From Candidatus Sumerlaeota bacterium (GTDB lineage: Bacteria > Sumerlaeota > Sumerlaeia > MVZB01 > JAJFLK01), in assembly GCA_021772735.1 (NCBI GenBank), contig JAJFLK010000326.1, forward strand, positions 1 to 10,468: a stretch of 10,468 nt of DNA, given 5' to 3'. The notes below the pieces were generated by a model, which was not told where the DNA came from, did no database searches, and was given only the letters and a program-made list of their open reading frames with translations. Shown here one piece after another: positions 1-6,241 of this stretch (positions are counted from its first letter, which is position 1; each line of letters starts with the position of its first letter). The position numbers were made by a program, and so were the translations under genes.

Positions 1-867
1 CAGTTCGAATCCCTCTTCGGCGATAACACGAGCACCGAGCCCCCGCCGGCCGAGGGTCTCATGGCGGGCGGAGATACGACGCGGCCGACGCCCATCGCTG
101 ACGACAGCGAAATCCCGGCGATCAAGCTCGATGTCCCCGAAGAAGACCCGTTTGCGGACATCGGCGGCGCGCACTTGTCCGAGACAAAAACCGAGGATGC
201 CGGATCAGGGTCGGTTGATCTGAGCAGTGCGGGGGCGGAGCCCAAAGTCAGCGACGGCAGCTCGACGACGGCCATCCCGGCCGCAATGGAACTGGCCGGC
301 TCGGGTTTTGCCCAAAACTTTGAGGACGATCCGGTCGGCCAGGCGCCGGCCGGGTGGTCCGGCAGTTATGATTATGCGACCTTGACGGTCCGGGACGATT
401 CCCCCCCTGCGGGCGCCAGCCACTACATGGCCTATGTGAAGAAGGAAGGCGCCGGCAAGGCATACTTCTCCACGAAGTTCCCCAACGTCGATGGCGTTGT
501 GAGCGTCGAGTTCGACCTGTGCTGCAATGACAAGAACAAGTTCCTGCTCGGTTTTTATCTCGAAAAGGACGAGGATTTTCAGCAATCCGTCCACACGAAA
601 ATCCTGCGCAGCGAGGCGCAGACCGCGCCGACGATTCATCTGCAGGGCGAGCCGGCCCCTTACCTGCTCGGCTCGTGGGCGCATATCAAATACGTCGTGG
701 ATCTGAACGAAGGCAAAGTCGACGGATACATTGACGGTACGCACATTGCGCGGGGCCTCAAGCTCCCGCAGACGCCCAAGTATTTCAACACGCTCGCCAT
801 CCGCGATAACATCAACACGACCGGCGAACTGCTGATCGGCAACGTGACGGTTGAGAAAATTTCCTGA
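1..867 (+). CDS. Protein with C-terminal concanavalin A-like (LamG-type) domain, 5'-truncated by window edge
   Basis: The reading frame is open from base 1 to the TGA at 865-867, so 288 residues are visible. An ATG at 61 exists, but the 20 in-frame codons before it (Pro/Glu/Thr-rich) look like the same linker, so the gene most likely starts outside the window. About residues 1-100 are a low-complexity acidic, Ser/Ala/Pro-rich segment with no fold I recognise. From about residue 103 (FAQNFEDDPVGQAPAGW) to the end the sequence alternates beta-strands and turns. It has the pattern of a LamG or concanavalin A-like jelly roll: an opening 'F-E-D-D-P-x-G' strand, a central 'VEFDLCC' strand, a 'GSWAHIKYVVDL' strand and a closing 'GELLIGNVTVEKI' strand. 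Such domains bind carbohydrate or pack beside enzymatic domains in secreted proteins. No catalytic residues are evident. The missing N-terminal part could be a signal peptide, an enzyme or a signalling domain. The gene converges on the TIM-barrel gene with a 22-base gap. Confidence 0.7.
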   Translation, partial: QFESLFGDNTSTEPPPAEGLMAGGDTTRPTPIADDSEIPAIKLDVPEEDPFADIGGAHLSETKTEDAGSGSVDLSSAGAEPKVSDGSSTTAIPAAMELAGSGFAQNFEDDPVGQAPAGWSGSYDYATLTVRDDSPPAGASHYMAYVKKEGAGKAYFSTKFPNVDGVVSVEFDLCCNDKNKFLLGFYLEKDEDFQQSVHTKILRSEAQTAPTIHLQGEPAPYLLGSWAHIKYVVDLNEGKVDGYIDGTHIARGLKLPQTPKYFNTLAIRDNINTTGELLIGNVTVEKIS

Positions 868-889
868 TGCTTCGGCCTGTTTCGAGGCT

Positions 890-2080
890 CTAGCGCCCCA
901 CGGCCCCGTACCACATCTTCATGGTCTGAGCGGCGGGTTTGCCGCGCGGGCTGTATCCGGTGTCTTCGAGCGTGTCGAAGCCAAACCAGTTATAGAAAAA
1001 GACTCCGCCGAGCCCCGGCTGACCGTGCCAGGTTCGGATGAAGGCCTCGTAGCACAAAGCCTGTTCTTCGGGATCCGGCGGGTTCTTCATCGTATAGTCC
1101 CAAGGGTAGATATTCGTCCCATCCTGATTCGCGTATCCGATTTCGGTAAAGACGATGGGCTGGGCGAGCCCTTCGGAAGAACGCCAGCCGAATATTTGAT
1201 CGCGCGCGGCGACCCAGGGCGCTATCAGCTCATCGAGCGTCGGCGTCTTGGACCTCGTCAGCTCGTAATACCCGGAGAGGCCGATCGCATCAAGCTCGTC
1301 CCAGAACGTCACGCGCTTGTAGTGATCCCAATTGGCCGAATAAATCAAACGCCCCGAATAGACTTCGCGCACGCGGGCGATCAGTATCCGCCACCTGTCT
1401 TCGTATTGCTCAAGCGAAGAGAACTCCGAACCGACGCAGAGCGCCTCGACGCCGGTCTCATCAAAGACTCGCGCCATCCGGACGATGTGCGCGGTGTAGT
1501 TTGCGAACCAGTCGTCCAGGCTATCGGGCTTTACGTTGCCGCGCCATTGCTTGGAGGTCGGGTCGCTCAGGAGCACCAGCGGGAATGCCAGGACCTTGAT
1601 GCCTGATTCGTGCGCTTGTCTCGTCGTTGCCCTCAAGATGCGCTCCTGCTCCTCGATCTGGATGAGCGGCCCCATCTCGGTCGACTGCCCGTCTTTCTGA
1701 TAGATATTGAAAATCAGCGAAATCCAATCCGCGTCATGCTCGGCGATCTCGCCGATGAGCCCGCCGTAATCGTATTCCAGTTCCTTGCTGAACAGGCCCA
1801 GCCCGACGCCGCGCATGAAGTCCGGGGCCACCTCGTCCGAGGAATCCAGGAAGTCCCCGAGCCCCGCAGTGGTCTGAGTGTTCTCGCCCCAGGGCCGGGT
1901 CCTCGGGCCCGGCTCGGCCTCTTTTGCGGCGGGCCGGTTATAGAAGGCCATCACCGCGATCGCGACGAGAATGAACACGACCATCATCGGGGGCGGCCAG
2001 GGGCGGCTCGGGTCCGGGGCGTCCGCGTTCCCATGGGCGGGCGGTGGAGTGTTGGTCTTGCCGGGATTCATACGATCCAT
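890..2080 (-). CDS. Membrane-anchored GH113-like TIM-barrel glycoside hydrolase
   Basis: The product is 396 residues from the ATG at 2080-2078. A second ATG at 2071 is equally possible. An upstream TTG at 2170 overlaps the kinase gene and would add an unconvincing polar leader. Residues 1-31 are Pro-rich and cytoplasmic-looking, about 32-47 (MMVVFILVAIAVMAFY) form one membrane helix, and the rest should lie outside the cytoplasm. The globular part reads as a clan GH-A (beta/alpha)8 barrel like the GH113 beta-mannanase group. It opens with 'FMRGVGLGLFSKELEYDY' and has 'VGSEF' with Glu219 as likely acid/base on strand 4. 'FTEIGY' carries Glu313 as likely nucleophile on strand 7, and 'GVFFYNW' sits on strand 8. 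The spacing of the two Glu residues suits a retaining glycosidase, but the substrate (mannan, another glycan, or an envelope polymer) cannot be told. It lies 73 bases downstream of the kinase gene on the same strand, with no good ribosome-binding site before either ATG. I infer a cell-surface glycan-processing role. Confidence 0.75.
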   Translation of the reverse strand: MDRMNPGKTNTPPPAHGNADAPDPSRPWPPPMMVVFILVAIAVMAFYNRPAAKEAEPGPRTRPWGENTQTTAGLGDFLDSSDEVAPDFMRGVGLGLFSKELEYDYGGLIGEIAEHDADWISLIFNIYQKDGQSTEMGPLIQIEEQERILRATTRQAHESGIKVLAFPLVLLSDPTSKQWRGNVKPDSLDDWFANYTAHIVRMARVFDETGVEALCVGSEFSSLEQYEDRWRILIARVREVYSGRLIYSANWDHYKRVTFWDELDAIGLSGYYELTRSKTPTLDELIAPWVAARDQIFGWRSSEGLAQPIVFTEIGYANQDGTNIYPWDYTMKNPPDPEEQALCYEAFIRTWHGQPGLGGVFFYNWFGFDTLEDTGYSPRGKPAAQTMKMWYGAVGR

Positions 2081-2153
2081 TCTAGCGCATCGGAGCCGGG
2101 CGCGGCTGTCATTGAATTTACAATCGTGCGGCGTCTGATTGATCCGCGAGCGC

Positions 2154-2909
2154 TTATCGGATTTTTCCAAAGTCGCGGAGGAAATGACGCACGCGTTTCA
2201 TCAGACGGCTGCGATGGTGAGGCTTGCGATAACGCAGAATGTACTTCTTGAACCCACGCCCGATGCGCATATACCACGGATTGCGCTCGGCGTGGCGTCG
2301 CTCGGCTTTGCTCAGAGCCTCGGGGTGAAACTCGGCCTTGATCCTCGCGAGCTTGGCCCGGTCGACGCGCGCCATGCGGCGGAAGAAATACCTCGTCACC
2401 ACCGATTCGATGCGCGCCAGGCCCGAGTCGCCGGATTTCGCGGTCACGGCCGTGGCGAAATCGATCAGGTAGGGCCGTTGTTCGGAGTCGATCATGATGT
2501 TCGTGCGGCGCAGGTCGCCGTGGCCGATTCCGCGCTCGTGCAGGGCGGAGACGAGAGCATCGAGCCGGTCGAAGAATTCTATAGGCGGCGGGTTGACCTC
2601 ATCGCGCGGCAGGCGCTCGGCTTCGAGGCGTTCCATCAGCATCGCATGGGGGCCCAGATCGGCCAGCAGGCGCGGAACTCCGGCGACGCCATCGAGCCTG
2701 CGCAGGGCGCGGAATTCACGGCCGAGGACGATCCGCCCCAGCGTCGCGCGGATCAATGCCGGCCGACCGTGATAATCCTTCAGGATCGCCGGGGTGCCTT
2801 CCCATTCGAGTTCGAACAGATCGGCCTGAGCCATCGAGCGTGCCGGATGGATGCAACGCGACGTCACGGCGCGGACGGATCCAATGGGGATGTTGGCAAG
2901 AGGTGGCAT
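2154..2909 (-). CDS. Small Kdo/RIO-type (eukaryotic-like fold) kinase with basic C-terminal tail
   Basis: The product is 251 residues from the ATG at 2909. An internal ATG at 2834 (Met26) is a possible alternative start. The protein-kinase-like core is complete. Lys44 in 'AILKDY' is the phosphate-anchoring lysine and Glu65 in 'GREFRALRRL' the helix-C glutamate. 'HGD' at 130-132 is the catalytic loop with Asp132, followed by Asn137, and Asp150 in 'LIDFATA' stands in place of DFG. The short HGDLxxxN loop and the absence of a C-lobe activation segment resemble the lipopolysaccharide kinase (WaaP/InaA), RIO and Bud32 group rather than Hanks Ser/Thr kinases. Residues about 170-251 are unusually rich in Arg, Lys and His and probably helical, which could bind membrane phosphates or nucleic acid. 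Candidate substrates are lipid A core sugar, another envelope glycan, or a protein; none is provable here. The gene lies 49 bases downstream of mntR and just upstream of a membrane-anchored TIM-barrel gene, so an envelope role is a reasonable inference. Confidence 0.75.
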   Translation of the reverse strand: MPPLANIPIGSVRAVTSRCIHPARSMAQADLFELEWEGTPAILKDYHGRPALIRATLGRIVLGREFRALRRLDGVAGVPRLLADLGPHAMLMERLEAERLPRDEVNPPPIEFFDRLDALVSALHERGIGHGDLRRTNIMIDSEQRPYLIDFATAVTAKSGDSGLARIESVVTRYFFRRMARVDRAKLARIKAEFHPEALSKAERRHAERNPWYMRIGRGFKKYILRYRKPHHRSRLMKRVRHFLRDFGKIR

Positions 2910-2958
2910 GATATTAATAATGCGCGACCCCGCGCATTCTTCCTGATCCAGATGTCGT

Positions 2959-3489
2959 CTAGTCCTCCCGTATTTTAGCGGTCAGCTTCTTGAGCGCCGC
3001 CAGAGTTTCGGGCGAGACATGATGCTCGATCCCCTCGGCGTCCAGATTGGCCGTCTGGGCCGAGACCCCGGCCGCGCGCAGGAATTCGAGCACGACCAGA
3101 TGCCGCGCGCGCGCCTCGGCGGCAAGCTCCTCGCCCGCCGGAGTCAGGAAGATCGCGCGATAGGGCTCGGATTTGACCCAACCAGCCTTCTGCAGGCGGG
3201 CGACCGTCCGTGTGACGGTGACGTGCGAGACGCCGAGGCGGCGGGCCATATCGACGGCGCGGGCCTCGCCGCGCTCGGCCGTCAGCTCGGCGATCAGCTC
3301 GACGTAATCTTCGGCGCGCTCGCGGCTGTGATCGTTCCGGGTGCGGTCGAACCGGGGCGCGCTCCGGGCGTCGGCGGAATCCTTGCGCGGCTTCGCTTTG
3401 CCGGAGTCGTGTCGCGGCGCGGCCTTGCCTGCTGTTTTGCTAGTTGATCTTGAGGTTGTTTTACCGGCTTTTGCCATCGGGTTTCTCAT
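2959..3489 (-). CDS. mntR: MntR-type manganese-responsive transcriptional regulator (DtxR family)
   Basis: The product is 176 residues from the ATG at 3489. Other possible starts are the ATG at 3477 and a TTG at 3522, which would be almost leaderless relative to the predicted promoter. About residues 1-50 are a Lys/Arg/Ser-rich, apparently disordered tail. A winged helix-turn-helix follows at about 58-120 (the 'ARAVDMARRLGVSHVTVTRTV' region), then the dimerisation and metal domain. All the metal ligands known from Bacillus MntR have counterparts: Asp61 and Glu64 in 'EDYVELI', His130 in 'ARHLVVLEFL', and Glu152, Glu155 and His156 in 'AEGIEHHVS'. There is no SH3-like third domain, as expected for MntR rather than DtxR or IdeR. 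The closest resemblance I recall is E. coli MntR, which also has an N-terminal extension. With Mn bound it should repress manganese importers or activate exporters. No transporter gene is visible here, so its targets lie elsewhere. Its own promoter is at 3531-3558, downstream of ddl. Confidence 0.9.
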   Translation of the reverse strand: MRNPMAKAGKTTSRSTSKTAGKAAPRHDSGKAKPRKDSADARSAPRFDRTRNDHSRERAEDYVELIAELTAERGEARAVDMARRLGVSHVTVTRTVARLQKAGWVKSEPYRAIFLTPAGEELAAEARARHLVVLEFLRAAGVSAQTANLDAEGIEHHVSPETLAALKKLTAKIRED

Positions 3490-3497
3490 TGGACCCG

Positions 3498-3520
3498 GCC
3501 CGGTATTAATAGCTTCGGGC
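3498..3520. promoter_or_regulatory. Candidate operator between mntR promoter and start codon
   Basis: The 8-base palindrome TATTAATA (3504-3511) sits between the predicted transcription start and the ATG of mntR. It is enclosed by a 5-base inverted repeat, GCCCG at 3498-3502 and CGGGC at 3516-3520. The same octamer occurs at 2912-2919, just before the kinase start. MntR-family regulators often control their own gene, so these could be binding sites. Neither resembles the MntR boxes I remember closely enough to name it. Confidence 0.25.
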
Positions 3521-3530
3521 AAGGACGCCC

Positions 3531-3558
3531 ATTATAACCCGGGGTCTCCGGATCACAA
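3531..3558 (-). promoter_or_regulatory. Sigma70-type promoter for mntR
   Basis: On the minus strand a perfect TATAAT occupies 3536-3531. A TTGTGA at 3558-3553 (4 of 6 matches to TTGACA) lies 16 bases upstream of it. Transcription would begin near 3524, about 35 bases before the mntR ATG at 3489. The AT-rich -10 stands out in GC-rich surroundings, and the site falls in the non-coding gap after ddl. This suggests that mntR and its downstream genes have their own transcription start. Confidence 0.6.
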
Positions 3559-3591
3559 GCTCTCGGGCTCTCGGGCGTCGAGCGACCCCTC

Positions 3592-4806
3592 TCAGCGCTT
3601 CCCCTGCCGGATGATGATGTCCATCAGTTCGGGAAACCCGATGCCCGCGGCGGCGGCCGATTGCGGCACGAGGCTGGTCTCGGTCATGCCGGGGATCGTG
3701 TTGATCTCCAGGATTAACGGGTCGCGATTCTCGTCATCAGCTTCGGGATAAATAAAATCCACACGCGAGAATCCCCGACAGCCCACGGCGCGATGCGTCG
3801 CGATGGCGAGGCGACCTATCGTTTCGGCCAGCGCGTCGTCGATCTGCGCCGGGCAGACCTCGCGGCTTTCTCCGGGCGTGTATTTCGCATCGTAATCGAA
3901 GAACCGGCCCTCGGGCGGGAAGATCTCGATGATCGGCAATGCCTGAGGCACCCACGCCGCAGGCTCGCCTGCCCCCAGATCGCTTGCTTCGAGCACCGCG
4001 CAGGTGAACTCGCGACCGCGAATGTATCGTTCGATCATGACCGTCTCGCCGAATTCAAACGCCGCGCGCAACGCGCCTCCCAGTGCATCTTCGCTCGTCA
4101 CGATCGTCACTCCGACGCTTGAGCCGGCACCGGCTGGCTTGACGACGCACGGGATGCCGATGGTGTCGAGAATCTGAATTGTCGTCGCCGGGTCGATGAG
4201 CGACGCGCGATCCACGGCCAGGAACTCGGGCACGGCCAGACCCCGGGCTTTGAGGTAGGCCTGGCATCGGGGTTTATCCATTGCCAGCGCCGAGGCCGCC
4301 GACCCCGAGCCGGTAAACGGCAGTCCGGCCAGCTCAAGGGCGCCCTGGAGCCGCCCGTCCTCGCCGTTGGCCCCGTGCAGGACGATCGCGATCGTATCGA
4401 ACTCATCAACGGTCAAGTGGATCAGCGCCTGCGCGAAGTGGAGCCCCCCCGGCTCGTAAAGGCGCGCGAGGCTTTCGGGCTCCCGCGCCGCAAGGACGAC
4501 GTCGCGCGGGGAGATGGCGCCGGCTGGATGACTCGGCCTTGCGGGCTCCGATGTCAGCGACATTGGAGATGTTGGCCTTTGGGGCCTGGCGGGTCTCGAC
4601 CAATGCCATTTGCCCTCGCGGGTGATGTAGACCGGAACGGGCGTGACTCCGGCAAGCCGGGCCAGCGCGTCGGCGACCATCGACGCCGAAGCGATCGAGA
4701 CCTCGTGCTCGGGCGATTCCCCGCCGAAGAGCACGGCGATGCGTCTTGGGTTCTCGCTTGTTGCGGACGCCTGTGTCATCCGGGGCTTGTCACCCATATC
4801 CGTCAT
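3592..4806 (-). CDS. ddl: D-alanine--D-alanine ligase
   Basis: The enzyme joins two D-alanines using ATP in the cytoplasm, supplying the dipeptide for MurF and hence peptidoglycan. The chosen ATG (4806-4804) overlaps the trmB stop as ATGA and gives 404 residues. A GTG at 4821 would add five codons. The N-terminal domain carries 'FGGESPEHEVS' at about 27-37, with the family Glu in EHEVS. 'LHGANGEDGRLQG' follows at about 143-155. The ATP-grasp part has 'CVVKPAGAGSSVGV' at about 220-233, the omega-loop 'FFDYDAKY' at about 302-309, 'VDF' at 349-351, and the metal-binding 'EINTIPGMT' at about 367-375 (Glu367, Asn369). The protein is longer than the usual 300-370 residues. Part of the excess is a Pro/Ser/Arg-rich segment at about 70-100 in the N-terminal domain, probably a surface loop. 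It is the last gene of the recJ-ddl run. All catalytic motifs are present, so it should be active. Confidence 0.96.
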   Translation of the reverse strand: MTDMGDKPRMTQASATSENPRRIAVLFGGESPEHEVSIASASMVADALARLAGVTPVPVYITREGKWHWSRPARPQRPTSPMSLTSEPARPSHPAGAISPRDVVLAAREPESLARLYEPGGLHFAQALIHLTVDEFDTIAIVLHGANGEDGRLQGALELAGLPFTGSGSAASALAMDKPRCQAYLKARGLAVPEFLAVDRASLIDPATTIQILDTIGIPCVVKPAGAGSSVGVTIVTSEDALGGALRAAFEFGETVMIERYIRGREFTCAVLEASDLGAGEPAAWVPQALPIIEIFPPEGRFFDYDAKYTPGESREVCPAQIDDALAETIGRLAIATHRAVGCRGFSRVDFIYPEADDENRDPLILEINTIPGMTETSLVPQSAAAAGIGFPELMDIIIRQGKR

Positions 4807-5519
4807 TTTGTTCCGTCCCACCGGGCGCGCGCCGCCCAGATCGAACTGCCGGCCTCGCGTCCCTTGCGTTCAAAATTCGTGATGACGGTATGGGCCTCGG
4901 CGCTGGAATCGCCTCCGCCGACGTCAGCGCCGTCGCCTTCCTCCACGCGTCGGGCGTTCTCGACGTTCCAGCCCGGCCTCGATCGGAACAGGCCGACCGT
5001 GAGATTGAAATACCACCCGACATCGGTCTTGAATTCAAGCGCCCCGCCCGGCGCGAGCACCTGTTCGAGCACATCGACGAACTCGGAGCGGAAGACGCGC
5101 CGCTTGCGGTGACGCCGTTTGGGCCAGGGGTCGCTGAAAATGCAAACCACGCGCGCTATCGACTGCTGCGCGAAGGCGGATTTCAAAACATCGATGGCAT
5201 CGGCGCGGATGCAGCGGACATTGGGGAGCCGCTCGCGAACGATCCGCTTGCGAAACTTGCCGTAGAACTCGCCCGCGCGTTCGATGCCGATCATGTTCGT
5301 CTCGGGGTGGCGCGCGGCCTCGTCCGCGATCCAGACGCCGTTGCCCGAGCCGATCTCGATGGTGAGCTTGGCAGGACGGCCAAAAATCCCATCCCAATCG
5401 ACGACGCCCGCTTCGGGCACGAAATCGAATTCAGGATCGGGCATCGAGTTGATCGGCGTATCGGGTGCCGCTTCGTCGGTGATCGCATCGGTCTTGTGGG
5501 CGGGCAGGTTCGCGTTCAT
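4803..5519 (-). CDS. trmB: tRNA (guanine-N7-)-methyltransferase
   Basis: The 238-residue product uses SAM to methylate guanosine-46 in the variable loop of many tRNAs. The SAM-binding motif 'EIGSGNG' is at 55-61, the acidic end of strand 2 is 'IGIE' at 77-80, and 'RADAIDVL' is at 105-112. The TrmB hallmark 'DPWPKRRHRKRR' occupies 130-141, with Asp130 and Pro131 near the active site. The substrate-binding 'TNFERKG' at 214-220 matches the family TxFE motif. Residues 1-45 are a variable acidic extension, slightly longer than in E. coli TrmB. A Gly/Asp-rich stretch at about 194-206 looks like a flexible loop. The ATG overlaps the stop of the folate enzyme gene (ATGA, 5519-5516), and its own TGA overlaps the ddl ATG in the same way, so translation is probably coupled on both sides. 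Confidence 0.96.
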   Translation of the reverse strand: MNANLPAHKTDAITDEAAPDTPINSMPDPEFDFVPEAGVVDWDGIFGRPAKLTIEIGSGNGVWIADEAARHPETNMIGIERAGEFYGKFRKRIVRERLPNVRCIRADAIDVLKSAFAQQSIARVVCIFSDPWPKRRHRKRRVFRSEFVDVLEQVLAPGGALEFKTDVGWYFNLTVGLFRSRPGWNVENARRVEEGDGADVGGGDSSAEAHTVITNFERKGREAGSSIWAARARWDGTK

Positions 5520-6241
5520 TGGATGAGCCTGTTCTCGGTCGCAATGAGATCCATCGCGATATCGTGGGCTTCGCTCGGCAGGCGCTCGAGTATTTGATAC
5601 TCGAATGAGAGGCCAATCTTGAGCGCGGCTTTTGCCCTCGCGAGGAGCCGGTCGTAATGAGCCTTGCCGAACCCGATCCGGCGGCGCCCCAAATCAAACG
5701 CGACCCCGGGCACGAAGATGATGTCCAGTTCGGCGGGGTCGATGGTCTCTGCGTAGACCCCCGGGTCCGGTTCCGCGACGCCGTGGGCCGATCTGATAAA
5801 ACCCTCGGGCGACCGGCGCGTGACACGGTGCAGCATCAGTTCGCCAACCCCCGAAACACGCGGGGCATAGAACGCGCCGACTGTCGCGAGCAACTCCGCG
5901 ATCAGCGATTCGGTATCGACCTCGCCTCGCATGGCGACGTAACAGGAGACGCGGCTGTCCGGGGTGATAGCCCGAACTGCGGGCAGATCGATCGCGCGTT
6001 TGCAGATGCGGCGCGATTCGTCTGCGCTCGTCCCGGATTCTCCGTCCGCAATCGCCCGTTGCTTACGCAAGGCGAGCATCCGGGCGCGGAGCTTGCGTTT
6101 GAGTTCGGAGGCCTCGGGCGATGGCGCGGAAGGGGAATCCATTGTTGGCGATAGGCTTTGAATCAGAGAGGTTTGATTGGAGGTCTCAATGGAGGTCTCA
6201 ATGGAGGTCTGAACGGCGAGCCCCAAAGCTGCGTCACTCAT
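5516..6241 (-). CDS. 5-formyltetrahydrofolate cyclo-ligase (MTHFS family)
   Basis: This enzyme converts 5-formyl-THF plus ATP to 5,10-methenyl-THF, returning folate to one-carbon metabolism. The ATG at 6241 overlaps the upstream stop by 8 bases and gives 241 residues, against about 180-200 for the family. The extra length is an N-terminal tail containing four tandem tetrapeptides (VQTS, IETS, IETS, NQTS). Another ATG at 6142 (Met34) would remove that tail and fits the family length, but neither start has a strong ribosome-binding site. The core begins at 'ELKRKLRARMLALRK' (about 46-60) and has 'VSCYVAMRGEVDT' at about 98-110. The signature region 'IIFVPGVAFDLGRRRIGFGKAHYDRLL' is at about 174-200, and the closing 'LPSEAHDIAMDLIATENRLI' is near the end. 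The family's glycine-rich GxGGGYYDR loop reads GFGKAHYDR here, which may alter nucleotide or folate binding. The gene is also known as fau or ygfA in E. coli. Family assignment is firm; activity is likely but not certain. Confidence 0.88.
   Translation of the reverse strand: MSDAALGLAVQTSIETSIETSNQTSLIQSLSPTMDSPSAPSPEASELKRKLRARMLALRKQRAIADGESGTSADESRRICKRAIDLPAVRAITPDSRVSCYVAMRGEVDTESLIAELLATVGAFYAPRVSGVGELMLHRVTRRSPEGFIRSAHGVAEPDPGVYAETIDPAELDIIFVPGVAFDLGRRRIGFGKAHYDRLLARAKAALKIGLSFEYQILERLPSEAHDIAMDLIATENRLIQ
6167..6214. repeat. Tandem 12-base repeat, four units, in the 5' end of the folate enzyme gene
   Basis: The unit GGAGGTCTCAAT (plus strand) occurs exactly at 6179-6190 and 6191-6202. 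A third copy with two changes is at 6203-6214 and a more degenerate one at 6167-6178. Read on the minus strand in the gene's frame, the units encode VQTS, IETS, IETS and NQTS. As the period is a multiple of three, copy-number changes would not shift the frame. The repeat lies between the two possible starts (6241 and 6142), so it is either a coding N-terminal tail or a translated or untranslated spacer. Confidence 0.85.

Noticed and set aside
851..1606. Plus-strand open frame of 251 codons opposite the TIM-barrel gene
   Set aside because: It is antisense to a gene with clear membrane and catalytic motifs. Its Arg/Pro/Gly-rich product shows no domain, and such shadow frames are common in GC-rich DNA.
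2079..2112. TAGAAT at 2084-2079 (minus strand) as a -10 for the TIM-barrel gene
   Set aside because: It overlaps the likely start codon at 2080, and the nearest -35-like ATGACA is 22 bases away.
2922..2935. GCGCG-ACCC-CGCGC hairpin between mntR and the kinase gene as a terminator
   Set aside because: The stem is only 5 pairs and is not followed by a T-tract on the minus strand; such short GC hairpins are frequent at this base composition.
2139..2978. Plus-strand open frame of 279 codons opposite the kinase gene
   Set aside because: The minus-strand frame carries all the kinase catalytic residues; the plus frame has none and spans a gene boundary.
3560..3576. Two tandem copies of an 8-base CTCTCGGG unit after ddl
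   Set aside because: It is only two units with no symmetry or coding effect, so chance or slippage explains it.
4746..5597. Plus-strand open frame of 283 codons opposite trmB
   Set aside because: It overlaps three confident minus-strand genes and has no recognisable domain.
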